Shown: positions 9,086 through 18,291, numbered from the stretch's first letter. The stretch: 64,000 bases of DNA from Rhodothermales bacterium (GCA_958296045.1 CATQHT010000001.1:1-64000); one strand, 5' to 3'. The notes: a model not told the origin generated them from the letters alone. Translations and numbers: made by a program.

Positions 9086-9392
9086 GACTGGCTCCGCTCA
9101 CGCTGTAACGCCGATCCGAGAAAGTCCGCCAATACGGGCGTGTACCCGCGCAGACGCGCGCCGCCTGGAAACTCGACCTTTATCAACGCCGGCTCATGTA
9201 CCTCCAGTAACGATACCTCCACCAAGGCGCCCGAAGCCCGAGACACAGATGCCGCGTACTTCTTGCGCCAGTAGTAAAAACCACGCTCCGACAAGCCGTG
9301 CCCAAGGCACAACGCCTTCAGACTCTGCGCACCACCAAAAAACGCGCCACCAGCGGAAACATGTCCTCCGAACTACGACGTAACGATGCCAT
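9079..9392 (-). pseudogene. tnpA: IS66 accessory protein TnpA, split by a -1 frame change at a T6 run
   Basis: Read from ATG 9392 the frame gives MASLRRSSEDMFPLVARFLV and then stops within a few codons. The family-typical continuation (LKALCLGHGLSERGFYYWRK, then the downstream 60 residues) is in the -1 frame. The switch falls at CGTTTTTTGG (T6 at 9337-9342), where zero-frame codons form the heptamer T TTT TTG. Either a one-base indel has inactivated the gene or -1 ribosomal slippage joins the halves. TnpA is a helix-turn-helix protein needed for IS66 transposition. The second half alone could start at TTG 9312, giving 77 residues. Confidence 0.75.
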
Positions 9393-9694
9393 TGCATCCC
9401 CCAGTTAAGCTGCTCACTGACCGATGTAACAATATCGGCAACTCAAGCCCCTCAGCGTAATATGTACACTACGGGACACTTATTCCCCGCCGGTGACGAC
9501 CACTACATGCCTGAAGCAATCCCATAGAGACCTGCTCGGTATCGCAAATCCAAGCCGTCAGGTCACGACTGAGGATGCTCCCAACCTGCCTGGAGCAGAG
9601 GCTACGGCATAACCACATAGAACCCCATCAAAACATAAGATGGCCACACGGCCTGCATTCAATGTAGTCTACGGGACGGTTACGTTTCTGCACG

Positions 9695-11206
9695 TTACAG
9701 GCGGCTGGCAAGAAGTGTGACCAGCTGGTCTTGGGTCTGCCTGACCGGGCGCACGGATCCTGTGAAGTGATTGCAAAACAGCGCAAATGCGAGCCGGCGT
9801 CCGCCCGCGGTGTCAACGTAGCCGCTTAGCGTGCTGACGTTGCCCATGGACCCGGTCTTAGCCAACACCGTGGTACGCCCCGCACGAAAACGGTAATCCA
9901 GCGTGCCATCTTTGCCGCCTACGGCCAGTGAGGCCGTAAAAGCGGTGCGTACCGCCATGTCTGGATGCTGAGACATATACCTGAGAAGCCGGACTGCCAT
10001 AAACGGGGTGACCAGGTTCTTGCGCGAAAGGCCGGAACCATCCACAAGCTGCAGGCGGCTCGTGTCAATCTCCGCCCTAGCGAAGATCTGCTTCGCTACG
10101 GCTACCCCCATGTTCGCTGAACCGTGTTCGAGCGTCCGCTTCAGCAAAGGATACGTCGCTGCGACGGTACGCAGAAGCAGCTCCGCATACAGGTTTTGGC
10201 TCTCCTTGTTGATAACCCGAACGATATCGGACAGTGGCGGCGAGCGATGCGACGCCACACGCATCAGCGATGCGTAAGAAGGCTTGATAGACAGCTCATC
10301 TGTGTCAATGGCATTGCCTCCTATGCTGATGCCTTCCTGAAGCAGCACTTCGCGAAGCACATGCACAAAAAACAGCGTTGGGTTGTGAATGGCGATGGAT
10401 TCCCGATCTGTGCTTCCTGCCGGGACCTGACTGCGGAGTCGGATCCTGTTGGTACCGCGTGCGCGATCGTATCCCTCTTGGAGCCGTTGACCTTGGGCGA
10501 CTGATACGGTGGCGTTCTGGACCTGGACGTAACCCGTGCCGCCCGGCTCCCAGGACACGATGCCGGCTGAACCCTCCGCGCCTCCCCTAATAACCACCTC
10601 CACGACGTTGTCATGAAACGAGAGCGCGCTAATCTGCGCGGAGTACCCGTACACCTCATCGTCCCACGCCCAGTTGCTACCCAGCGGTGTATCTGCAAAG
10701 AGGTCGTTATCGCCAATGATGTCGCCGCTGATGCGAGTGATGCCGCGGGCCTTTAGCGAGTCTGCCCACGCCTTAAACACCGTCATCGGCGGCGTCGCAT
10801 ACTCTTGGCTTCCGATCGTGGGATCTCCAGACCCGCGCACGACAAGGTTACCTTCAAGCACGCCGTTCTCGAGCACGCCATCGGCAAGGAGGCGAGTATC
10901 ATAGCGGAAGTCGGGTCCTAGAAGCTCCAGCGCTGCAGCCGTGGTGAACAGCTTTGTCACGGAGGCGGGTATGAAGCTGCGGCTGGCATTCTCGCCATAG
11001 AACACTTCGCCGGTCCGAACATCGGCCACATATACGCCCCACCAGGCGCTCGCACCAGTATTGCGGTCAAGGATGTCCTGTATTTCAAGCTCTAAGGGGC
11101 GCCGCATGGGTTGAGCATCGGACAGCGGCGCCACGGCAGACCACATCACCAGAGCCGCAAGAACGAGACCGAAGCAGGTGCCTTTGCGTAACGAATCAGA
11201 GATCAT
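9695..11206 (-). CDS. dacB: D-alanyl-D-alanine carboxypeptidase/endopeptidase, PBP4 family (S13)
   Basis: About 503 residues from the chosen ATG at 11206; an in-frame start at 11278 exists, but 11206 places a signal peptide (MISDSLRKGTCFGLVLAALV...SDAQ) at the N-terminus. Penicillin-binding motifs are complete: SxxK in PASVTKLFTTAAALELLG, SxN in KESQNLYAELLLR, and KTG in LAKTGSMGNVSTLSGYVDT. The long insertion between SxxK and SxN (about 200 residues) is diagnostic of S13/PBP4. It acts in the periplasm, trimming or cleaving peptide crosslinks in peptidoglycan. It follows mreC, where mreD would be expected, so it belongs to a cell-shape/wall cluster. Confidence 0.93.
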   Translation of the reverse strand: MISDSLRKGTCFGLVLAALVMWSAVAPLSDAQPMRRPLELEIQDILDRNTGASAWWGVYVADVRTGEVFYGENASRSFIPASVTKLFTTAAALELLGPDFRYDTRLLADGVLENGVLEGNLVVRGSGDPTIGSQEYATPPMTVFKAWADSLKARGITRISGDIIGDNDLFADTPLGSNWAWDDEVYGYSAQISALSFHDNVVEVVIRGGAEGSAGIVSWEPGGTGYVQVQNATVSVAQGQRLQEGYDRARGTNRIRLRSQVPAGSTDRESIAIHNPTLFFVHVLREVLLQEGISIGGNAIDTDELSIKPSYASLMRVASHRSPPLSDIVRVINKESQNLYAELLLRTVAATYPLLKRTLEHGSANMGVAVAKQIFARAEIDTSRLQLVDGSGLSRKNLVTPFMAVRLLRYMSQHPDMAVRTAFTASLAVGGKDGTLDYRFRAGRTTVLAKTGSMGNVSTLSGYVDTAGGRRLAFALFCNHFTGSVRPVRQTQDQLVTLLASRL

Positions 11207-11292
11207 CAGAGCCCGCCGAAATGGTGAATCGCGAATATTGTCTCCACATAATAGTTCTGACAAGAGCGCGCGCCGCATTTGTGCCGGTGCGC

Positions 11293-12120
11293 TTATTGCA
11301 CGGGGGTTGCCTCAAGCTCGACCTGCTCCAGATCACGCTGGTGTAGCAGCACGAAGGCGTGCCGCGCGCGGCTGATCATCGCAAAAGGCTCCACGGAAGC
11401 ATGCAAGTAGTTGAGGCCAGGCAAGGTGTCCAATGCCACAATCATGCCGACCGGAACCCCCTCTGGAAAGATGCGGCTGGTGGAGCTGGTAATTACCGTG
11501 TCGCCCAGGTTGACCACCTCGGTCTTGACCAGGTTCTCCAATTGAAGACGGTCCGACCGGACGCCAGACCAACTTACCATGCCTGCAGCTACGCTGGGGA
11601 GCACCTCCACAGGTACGCGAAACCCTGTGTTCAAGTACGACATCACGCGGGAATGCCGCGCGCTTACCAGCACCACCCTGCCCAGAATGCCCTGGTGACT
11701 TACCGCCGGCATGTCGGGCTTGACCCCGTCACGGGCGCCGACATCGAGCGTTAGAAAGCCGTTCTGGCCGAAGATATCTTTCGACACGATGCGTGCGGCC
11801 ACCATGTTGAAGTCCGCTGTCTCTTTGAATTCCAGTGCCGCGGACAACGCCTCGTTTTCGCGCAACGCTACATTAAGGCGGGCCAACTGGCTGTTCAGAA
11901 GGACGTTTTCGCGCCTGAGGTCGCCATTTTCTGCCACGGCGCCGACGAACTGTCCAGCCCAAGAGACCCTGGACTCGATGCTGCTGATAAGTTCCAGATT
12001 TAAGGCCCGGGTGCCGCGGACAATAGGGTCGTTGCGCGCAAGCATGGTGATCAAAGAGGCCAAGAGCAGCACTCCCAGCACCAGCCAGTCGCGTATGTGA
12101 TCCCACCGTCCTGTGCGCAT
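11293..12120 (-). CDS. mreC: Rod-shape-determining protein MreC
   Basis: The 275-residue protein has a single N-terminal membrane anchor (WLVLGVLLLASLITMLAR, about 12-29), a coiled-coil (about 60-95, ENVLLNSQLARLNVALREN), then the two periplasmic beta domains: RIVSKDIFGQNGFLTLDVG, KPDMPAVSHQGILGRVV and GDTVITSSTSRIFPEGVPVG are family signatures. MreC links cytoskeletal MreB to the elongation peptidoglycan synthases. It starts 24 bases after mreB in the same orientation. No mreD follows; the next gene is dacB. Confidence 0.95.
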   Translation of the reverse strand: MRTGRWDHIRDWLVLGVLLLASLITMLARNDPIVRGTRALNLELISSIESRVSWAGQFVGAVAENGDLRRENVLLNSQLARLNVALRENEALSAALEFKETADFNMVAARIVSKDIFGQNGFLTLDVGARDGVKPDMPAVSHQGILGRVVLVSARHSRVMSYLNTGFRVPVEVLPSVAAGMVSWSGVRSDRLQLENLVKTEVVNLGDTVITSSTSRIFPEGVPVGMIVALDTLPGLNYLHASVEPFAMISRARHAFVLLHQRDLEQVELEATPVQ

Positions 12121-12144
12121 ACAGCCTCAAGTGTAGTGGCAACC

Positions 12145-13152
12145 CTACACCAGCACATTGCGATACTTACTAATGTCTTCCAGTACGCGCCCTGTGCCCC
12201 GAACTACGGCGGTGAGAGGCTCTTCCGCTACGAATACAGGTAGCTCCACCTTGTTGCGGATCATGTCGTCCATCCCGTTCAGGAGCGCTCCGCCTCCGGT
12301 AAGCATGATGCCGCGATCCAGGATGTCGGCGCCAAGCTCCGGCTGCGTGTTTTCCAGGCAGCGCATCACCGCGGCAGCAATGTTCTCAACGGTGTTGCGC
12401 AGCGCCTCGCGCACTGCCTCCGATGAGACCGACCGGATCTTCGGAATACCAGTGAGCAGGTCCTGTCCTTTGACGGAAATCTCCAGCTCTGGATTCAAGG
12501 GCACCGCGCTGCCCACCTCGCATTTGAGGCGCTCCGCGGTGCGTTGGCCGATAAGAAGCTTGTAGTAACGTTTGAAGTACTGTAGGATGGATTTGTCGAT
12601 CCGGTTCCCAGCCATGCGGATCGATTCGTCGACGACGATGCCGCTTAAGGTGATGACCGCAATCTCGGTCGTGCCGCCCCCGATATCCACGATCATGTTA
12701 CCCACCGGTTCGCTGACATCGAGCCCGATGCCGATGGCCGCGGCCATGGGTTCCGCGATGAGGTACACCTTCTTAGCACCCGCGTGCTCAGCGCTATCCC
12801 GTACAGCTCGCTTCTCGACCTCCGTGATGCCGCTGGGGATGCAGACCACCATCCGTCTGATAGAGGATAGCCACCCCTTCTGGACCTTCTTGATGAGGCC
12901 ACGAATGAGCTGTTCGGCCAGCTCAAAGTCAGCTATCACGCCGTCTTTGAGGGGGCGGACAGTTTCCGTGTCGCGGTTGGTCCGTTCGTGCATCTGCAAC
13001 GCTTCACTTCCGACCGCGATAACTTTGCGTGAAGTGCGGTTAATGGCAACGATGCTGGGCTCACTTAGCGTGACGCCTTTGCCTCTTATGTAGATAAGCG
13101 TATTGGCCGTGCCGAGGTCAATGGCGACGTCCGAAGCGAAACGGAAATGCAA
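12145..13152 (-). CDS. mreB: Rod-shape-determining protein MreB (bacterial actin)
   Basis: The 335-residue actin-fold ATPase matches the family length. Phosphate-1 motif DLGTANTLIYIRGKGV (12-27), EPMAAAIGIGLDV, phosphate-2 motif VDIGGGTTEIAVI, IDKSILQYFKRYYKLLIG, and the adenosine motif GIMLTGGGALLNGMD are all present. It assembles membrane-associated filaments that direct lateral wall growth. It is followed closely by mreC; purH lies 83 bases upstream in the same direction. Confidence 0.97.
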   Translation of the reverse strand: MHFRFASDVAIDLGTANTLIYIRGKGVTLSEPSIVAINRTSRKVIAVGSEALQMHERTNRDTETVRPLKDGVIADFELAEQLIRGLIKKVQKGWLSSIRRMVVCIPSGITEVEKRAVRDSAEHAGAKKVYLIAEPMAAAIGIGLDVSEPVGNMIVDIGGGTTEIAVITLSGIVVDESIRMAGNRIDKSILQYFKRYYKLLIGQRTAERLKCEVGSAVPLNPELEISVKGQDLLTGIPKIRSVSSEAVREALRNTVENIAAAVMRCLENTQPELGADILDRGIMLTGGGALLNGMDDMIRNKVELPVFVAEEPLTAVVRGTGRVLEDISKYRNVLV

Positions 13153-13235
13153 GGATGCTCGATTTGTTGGGTGTATCGTGCCAGTAGACGTGACCGTCAG
13201 CGTGTTCTAGCACCGATACAGGAAAATACCATTGA

Positions 13236-14813
13236 TTAGTGTCGAAAATGCCGGTTGCCCGCAAATACCATGGCGATAGCATTCGCATCAGCAGCCCGGA
13301 TCACCTCCTGGTCGCGAATCGATCCTCCAGGCTGCACTACCGCGTGCGCGCCAGCCTTGGCCGCAGCCAACAGACCATCGGCAAAAGGGAAGAAGGCGTC
13401 TGACGCCAGCACGCTGCCAGAGATGTCTAGCCCCGACTTGCGCGCCTTCCACACAGCGAGTTCCGATGCGTCAATGCGGCTCATCTGCCCAGCGCCAATA
13501 CCCAGCGTGCGCTGGCCTTTCGCAAAGACGATGGCATTACTCTTGACATGCTTAACTACGCGCCAAGCAAAATCAAGGTCCCGACGTTCGGCGTGCGAGG
13601 GCGCGCGGTGGGTGACGCATCTGCAGTTGTGCAAGAACTCGGCCGCTAATGGTTTATCGGTCTCTTGGCAGAGCACTCCGGCTGCCACATGCCGGGCTTC
13701 CACTTGGGGCAGGCTTACCTTGCCAGCCTCAATAAGACGACGATTGCGCTTCCGTTTGAGAAAGTCCAGCGCATCCGCCTCGAAACGCGGTGCAATCACG
13801 ATCTCGGTAAAGACGCGATCGATGGCGCGTGCTACACTCAGCGTGCACGCTCGGTTCATGGCGACAATGCCGCCGAACGGCGATTGCGTATCGGTCGCAA
13901 ACGCGTGCGCATAGGCTTCGTCCAGCGACGGGGCGCTGGCTACGCCGCACGGGTTGGTGTGCTTGAAGATGGCTACCACGGGCTCGGCACCTTCCCACGC
14001 AAACTCCGCCATCAGCCGCAATGCCGCGTCGGTGTCAAGGAAGTTGTTGTACGAGAGCGCTTTGCCATGCAGCTTCTGGATGCCGCGCAATTCGAACCCA
14101 TACACGGCCCCGGCCTGATGAGGGTTTTCGCCGTATCGGAGCTTGAACCGCATCGGTAGGTGCACCCCATATGTGCCTGGCAATCTGGCGACGCCTTTTT
14201 CCAGGTATCGCGCGATGGCCCGGTCGTATGCGGCCGTGTGTCTGAAGGCCGCCAGCGCGAGGTGTCGCCTGGTAGCCAGTGTGAGTGCGCCCCGGTGCTG
14301 GCGCAGCTCGTGGAGTACGGCATCATAGCTTTCTGGCGCAGTGACCGCCGCTACATGAAAAAAGTTTTTCGCTGCCGCCCGGACCAGGGCAGGGCCGCCG
14401 ATATCGATATTCTCGGTAGCGGCAGCATCGGACACACCCAGGCCCGATACCGCTTCCTCAAACGGGTACAGGTTCGCTACCACCAGGTCTATCGGGAGAA
14501 TCCCCAGCCTGGCACATTCGGCCGCGTCGGCCGCGTCGCCTCGGCGCATGAGCAGACCGCCATGCACCCTGGGGTGGAGCGTCTTGACGCGTCCGCCCAG
14601 GATCTCAGGAAAACCCGTCGCTTGCGATACCGCCTCCACCTCGAGCCCCGCCGCCCGCAAACACCGCGCCGTACCGCCGCTGGAAACGAGCGCAACCCCC
14701 AGGTCGGCCAATGCTGCGGCAAACGGCGCTAGGCCTGCCTTATCGTAGGTGGAGAGCAGGGCCCGTTGAACACGAACCTTGTTCGGGGGCGCGCCAGGTC
14801 GTGCTTCGATCAT
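13236..14813 (-). CDS. purH: Bifunctional AICAR transformylase / IMP cyclohydrolase PurH
   Basis: The 525-residue enzyme performs the last two steps of purine synthesis: formylation of AICAR and ring closure to IMP. The N-terminal IMP cyclohydrolase domain (about 14-150) shows ALLSTYDKAGL, SSGGTARCLR, GFPEILGGRVKTLHPRVHGG and VVANLYPFEEAV; the transformylase domain contains LRYGENPHQAGAVYGF, KALSYNNFLDTDAALRL, FKHTNPCGVA (catalytic Lys-His region) and DAFFPFADGLLAAAKAG. The gene begins 21 bases after purN, so the two are very likely co-transcribed. Confidence 0.97.
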   Translation of the reverse strand: MIEARPGAPPNKVRVQRALLSTYDKAGLAPFAAALADLGVALVSSGGTARCLRAAGLEVEAVSQATGFPEILGGRVKTLHPRVHGGLLMRRGDAADAAECARLGILPIDLVVANLYPFEEAVSGLGVSDAAATENIDIGGPALVRAAAKNFFHVAAVTAPESYDAVLHELRQHRGALTLATRRHLALAAFRHTAAYDRAIARYLEKGVARLPGTYGVHLPMRFKLRYGENPHQAGAVYGFELRGIQKLHGKALSYNNFLDTDAALRLMAEFAWEGAEPVVAIFKHTNPCGVASAPSLDEAYAHAFATDTQSPFGGIVAMNRACTLSVARAIDRVFTEIVIAPRFEADALDFLKRKRNRRLIEAGKVSLPQVEARHVAAGVLCQETDKPLAAEFLHNCRCVTHRAPSHAERRDLDFAWRVVKHVKSNAIVFAKGQRTLGIGAGQMSRIDASELAVWKARKSGLDISGSVLASDAFFPFADGLLAAAKAGAHAVVQPGGSIRDQEVIRAADANAIAMVFAGNRHFRH

Positions 14814-14834
14814 GTGACAGATGGCGACAGGTTA

Positions 14835-15452
14835 TTAGGACACAGTGACAGTGCGGCCCTGGACGTTGACCCGATTCTCTGCCAGGAGCCGAAGCACTCG
14901 GGGATAAAGCTTGTGCTCCGCCTTAAGGACGCGCGCCGCAAGGGTAGCCGCTGTGTCATGTGGTAGCACCGGGACCCGTGCCTGCTGAATGATAGGCCCG
15001 GTGTCGTAGCCCTCGTCCACAAAGTGTACCGTGGCTCCGCTCTCATGGTCCCCGGCCGCTAAGACGGCGGCATGTACGCGTCTGCCGTAGAGCCCCTTGC
15101 CTCCGTGCCGAGGCAGCAGTGCCGGATGGATGTTCACGATGCGGCGTGGGAACGCCGCCACCACGCTGGCGGGGATCTTTTTCAGGTAGCCGGCTAGTGC
15201 GACCACCTCTGCGTTATGCTGCGCAAACAAGTCCAAAAGGGTACGGGCAAAGGCGGATTCGTCAGGCAATGCACTCGGGCGCACCACCTTTGCTGGCACG
15301 CCATGGGCGCGCGCGATACCCAGGGCTCCCGCAGAAGGAGTGCTGGTCACCAGAAGCACGCATCGCATAGGAAGAGCTCCGTCCTCGATGGCCTCCAGGA
15401 TGGAGCGGAAGTTGGATCCGCCGCCTGACGCCATAACAGCTAATCGATGCAC
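14835..15452 (-). CDS. purN: Phosphoribosylglycinamide formyltransferase PurN
   Basis: The 205-residue enzyme transfers formyl from N10-formyltetrahydrofolate to GAR in purine synthesis. Visible: the N-terminal MASGGGSNFRSILEAI phosphate-binding stretch, the catalytic Asn-His pair in RIVNIHPALLP, and the catalytic Asp in GATVHFVDEGYDTGPII. It directly precedes purH on the same strand. The start at 15452 leaves the normal short N-terminus before the first beta strand. Confidence 0.95.
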   Translation of the reverse strand: MHRLAVMASGGGSNFRSILEAIEDGALPMRCVLLVTSTPSAGALGIARAHGVPAKVVRPSALPDESAFARTLLDLFAQHNAEVVALAGYLKKIPASVVAAFPRRIVNIHPALLPRHGGKGLYGRRVHAAVLAAGDHESGATVHFVDEGYDTGPIIQQARVPVLPHDTAATLAARVLKAEHKLYPRVLRLLAENRVNVQGRTVTVS

Positions 15453-15537
15453 GATACGCTTGCCAGATTAGTGAGAACCTCCAGCCCTTATACGTCGTTG
15501 TGGGCCCCAAGGGTTTTGAAAAAGCAGCGCGGCAGGC

Positions 15538-16470
15538 CTATTCGCAGATGGGTTCCAGCATGGTAAGGGTGCCACGTTTTGTGGTGACTTCGAGGCGGAC
15601 GCGGGCACCTATTCCCAGCGGCAGGCGGCTTGGAAAGTGACCGTAGTGCAATCCGGTGGCTACCGGATAGGGGGCATCGCCAAAGTAATCCGCAAAGATG
15701 TCGGCGGGTGTGCGCGTAGGCGGTCGGTTCCGCGGCTCCCAGCCGGTAAATGCGCCCAGGACCAGGCCACCCAAACGTTGCAGGAGGCCTGCCAGGCGCA
15801 GTTGCGCAAATAGGGCGTCTATGCGGTAGGGCGCTTCGTGCACTTCCTCAACCACCAGGATGGCGCCCTCGAGCGCGGGCAGGAACGGCGTCCCGACGAG
15901 GCGCACCAAGACGGCGAGGTTGCCGGCGAGGAGAGGACCCTCTGCCAGTCCGGTACGCATTGCACCTGGCACATCCAATGGAGGCGGCACCTCGCCTCGA
16001 ACCAGTGCCAAAAAACGTGCTTGCGCTCTGGGTCCCGCCTTAGCGAAGTCCGTTACAAGGGGTCCCGAGATACCTTTGGCGCCTGCATGCCGGTACAGTG
16101 CCAGATGCAGCGCCGTGATGTCGCTGAACCCGATAAGAAGCTTCGGCTGGCCCCGCGCAGCGGGATAATCCAGCCGATCGAGGATTCGCATGGCGCCGTA
16201 GCCGCCCCTTGTGGCCATGATGGCCTTGGATGCAGGATCGCGCATCGCACGATTGAGCATGGTGGCCCGCTCCCAATCACTGCCTGCCAGGTATCCCTGC
16301 GCCCGCAGTTTTTTGGGTCGCCAGTCGGGGTTTAATCCAGCAGCAGTAAGCGCGGCTAAGCCCTGCTTAAGGCGCTTGTGCTCACGCACAGCGCTGCTTG
16401 GCGCAACGATTGAAATAGTGTCGCCCGGGTCGAGTGAAAATGGCAAGGGAGCGGGGGCCAAGGGCGCCAC
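15538..16470 (-). CDS. ldcA: LD-carboxypeptidase (muramoyltetrapeptide carboxypeptidase, S66 family)
   Basis: The 310-residue enzyme cleaves the terminal D-Ala of murein tetrapeptides during cytoplasmic peptidoglycan recycling. ISIVAPSSAV begins the N-terminal domain; ATRGGYGAMRILDRLDY and LIGFSDITALHLALYRH follow, the latter with the presumed nucleophile Ser. AILVVEEVHEAPYRIDALF supplies the catalytic Glu and TGLHYGHFPSRLPLGIGA the His. Spacing (about 310 residues) is typical. It lies divergent from the WbqC-like gene with 36 bases between start codons, so the promoters must overlap. Confidence 0.9.
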   Translation of the reverse strand: MAPLAPAPLPFSLDPGDTISIVAPSSAVREHKRLKQGLAALTAAGLNPDWRPKKLRAQGYLAGSDWERATMLNRAMRDPASKAIMATRGGYGAMRILDRLDYPAARGQPKLLIGFSDITALHLALYRHAGAKGISGPLVTDFAKAGPRAQARFLALVRGEVPPPLDVPGAMRTGLAEGPLLAGNLAVLVRLVGTPFLPALEGAILVVEEVHEAPYRIDALFAQLRLAGLLQRLGGLVLGAFTGWEPRNRPPTRTPADIFADYFGDAPYPVATGLHYGHFPSRLPLGIGARVRLEVTTKRGTLTMLEPICE

Positions 16471-16506
16471 AGACTGGTATAAGTCACGAAATGTACGGAC
16501 AACGGC

Positions 16507-17172
16507 ATGGTGGCGGTCCGGCCTCCAGAGTATTTTCCCAACCTTGATTACTTGGCCTTGATGGCCACCGTGTCCACGTTTGTGCTAGCCGACACCTTTC
16601 AGTACAGCCGCCAGTCTCTGCAGAACCGTACACGCCTGTGCAGCCGTGACGGCGTGCACTGGCTCACGGTGCCGCTCAAAGGAGGGCAGCATGGCCGCTC
16701 CCAAGATGCGACGGCCCTGGGATCAGACCCCACATGGCGCAAGCGCCATTGGAAAGCGTTCCTGTACAACTATACGGGCACGCCCTACTTTGTGCACTAC
16801 CAGGCGGCGGTGGCAAAGTATTTCGCGCATCGTCCAAAGATGCTGGCCGATGCCACTTGCGCCTCGGTCCGCCTGGTGCACCAGCTGTTCGGCCTATCGT
16901 CGCGGCTGATTCGCGCTTCGGACCTTCCAGGCAGGCCGGACACGCTGCTGGCTGCCGTGCGCCAGTTACCGCAAAAGACGCTACTTTTGCCGCGGTTAAG
17001 CGCGCATTTCGATCGCCCGCAGGTGCCCGGCAGCCGCGTAATGGATTTTGAGCCTCCCGCCTATCGCCACAATTGTGAGGGCTTTGCGGCAAGGGTGACC
17101 TCCCTGGATATGCTGTTCCATTGCGGCCCAGAGAGTATGGCCCGCATCAGGGCTGGCGTTCGGGTCACATAA
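16507..17172 (+). CDS. WbqC-like family protein
   Basis: The 221-residue protein opens with RPPEYFPNLDYLALMATVSTF and continues DTFQYSRQSLQNRTRL, HWLTVPLKGGQ and RKRHWKAFLYNYTGTPYF, the order of conserved blocks in the WbqC family. Members occur in O-antigen and surface-glycan loci, but their reaction is not settled; a cysteine-protease-like or amino-sugar-modifying role has been suggested for relatives. The gene starts 36 bases from the divergent LD-carboxypeptidase and is followed by the MscS channel 21 bases downstream. Confidence 0.82.
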   Translation: MVAVRPPEYFPNLDYLALMATVSTFVLADTFQYSRQSLQNRTRLCSRDGVHWLTVPLKGGQHGRSQDATALGSDPTWRKRHWKAFLYNYTGTPYFVHYQAAVAKYFAHRPKMLADATCASVRLVHQLFGLSSRLIRASDLPGRPDTLLAAVRQLPQKTLLLPRLSAHFDRPQVPGSRVMDFEPPAYRHNCEGFAARVTSLDMLFHCGPESMARIRAGVRVT

Positions 17173-17193
17173 GAACCCCTCTTTGCTACAGCT

Positions 17194-18291
17194 ATGACGG
17201 ATCTGGACTTCCTGCAGCAACAGCTGTTATGGGGCGTCGAGCTCTGGCGGCTCCTGGTGGCGGCGCTGCTTCTGGTGGTGGGGTTGGCGAGCCGGCCGTT
17301 TTTGCGGTGGCTCGTGCGCCATACCGCGGTGATCCGACACACCACGGAGGTTCCTTGGGTCAAGGATGTGATTCGCCTCGTGCCCAAGCCCCTCAGCTAT
17401 GTGGTGCAGGTCGGGTTATGGTATGGTATGGGTCAGTTGCTGCTCCTGCCCCAGGAGCCTGTCAATGTGCGTCAGATCGTCATGAACGGGCTGTTGATTG
17501 CCGTTGCGGTCGCCGCGGCGGGGGTGGTGTTCAAACTTATCGAGGTCGCCTCGGAGGCCGCCGTGCGCAAGGCGGCAAAAACGGAGACACGCCTAGATGA
17601 TCAGCTTGTCCCGCTGATCCGGACCGTCCTCAAGGTGGGGATTTGCATCATCGTCGGCATCGCGATCATCGATAAGCTGGGCTATTCGGTGACCAGCCTG
17701 ATCGCCAGCCTCAGCGTGGGCGGGCTTGCCCTGGCACTGGCGGCCAAAGATTTGATTGCCAACCTGTTTGGATCCGTAGTGGTCTTCACCGACCAGCCGT
17801 TTGCAGTGGGTGATTTGGTATGCATCAGCGGGATCGTCGGCGTCATCGAAGAGGTGGGTCTGCGCGTGACGCGCGTTCGACAGCCCGACCGGTCTGTGGC
17901 CAGCATCCCGAACCAGTCGTTTACGACGGAAACCGTGGTGAACTATTCCAGCCGTACCCAGCGCCGCATCCGACTGAAGGTGGGACTGAGCTACGACACG
18001 ACGACGGACCAGATCACGCAATACGTGGCTTCGGTGCGCGCCATGCTAGACGGTATACCCGCGATTGACAGCAGCACCGTGGTGGTGCACCTGGAGTCCT
18101 TGGACGAATCGAGCATTGGCATCTTTGTCCAAGCCTTCACCACCGGACCCCAGTACAGCCTGTTAATGGAGACGCAGGAGGAGGTGCTCATGGAGATTAT
18201 GCGCTTGATTGAACAGCACAATCTCAGCCTCGCCTTTCCTTCCCGAACGCTGTACCTTGAGCCGCCACAGCCCTTTACAGCACCGCGATGA
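17194..18291 (+). CDS. MscS-family small-conductance mechanosensitive channel
   Basis: The 365-residue protein has an N-terminal membrane portion (hydrophobic segments about 15-35, 65-85, 90-112, 145-160) and the pore-lining helix SVGGLALALAAKDLIANLFG (about 178-197), followed by the cytoplasmic beta domain beginning VVVFTDQPFAVGDLVCISG and IPNQSFTTETVVNYS. It releases solutes upon membrane tension and could buffer ion/solute load from the adjacent symporter. Its stop overlaps the next start (ATGA at 18288-18291), so translation is likely coupled to the DUF4212 gene. Confidence 0.92.
   Translation: MTDLDFLQQQLLWGVELWRLLVAALLLVVGLASRPFLRWLVRHTAVIRHTTEVPWVKDVIRLVPKPLSYVVQVGLWYGMGQLLLLPQEPVNVRQIVMNGLLIAVAVAAAGVVFKLIEVASEAAVRKAAKTETRLDDQLVPLIRTVLKVGICIIVGIAIIDKLGYSVTSLIASLSVGGLALALAAKDLIANLFGSVVVFTDQPFAVGDLVCISGIVGVIEEVGLRVTRVRQPDRSVASIPNQSFTTETVVNYSSRTQRRIRLKVGLSYDTTTDQITQYVASVRAMLDGIPAIDSSTVVVHLESLDESSIGIFVQAFTTGPQYSLLMETQEEVLMEIMRLIEQHNLSLAFPSRTLYLEPPQPFTAPR

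Larger units (their letters stand above)
7057..9417 (-). mobile_element. IS66-family insertion sequence (tnpA-tnpB-tnpC)
   Basis: Three minus-strand genes in the canonical IS66 order: tnpA (9392-9079), tnpB (9085-8747) and tnpC (8691-7057). The 5' terminus reads GTGAGCAGCTTAACTGG inward from 9417, close to the GTAAGCG-type ends I know for this family, and is followed by a GGGGATGCAATGGC start region. The opposite inverted repeat was not identified, so the low-coordinate boundary is only the end of tnpC; no 8-base target duplication could be confirmed. The element lies between dacB and hslV and does not interrupt a visible gene. Confidence 0.85.

Noticed and set aside
13255-13914. Plus-strand 219-codon frame
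   Set aside because: Fully antisense to purH, whose conserved blocks continue across the region; composition is that of a shadow frame.
15538-16470. LD-carboxypeptidase apparently lacking Ser in the RGGYG motif
   Set aside because: The nucleophile in this family is the Ser of the later GFSD motif, which is present, together with the Glu and His; the enzyme looks normal.
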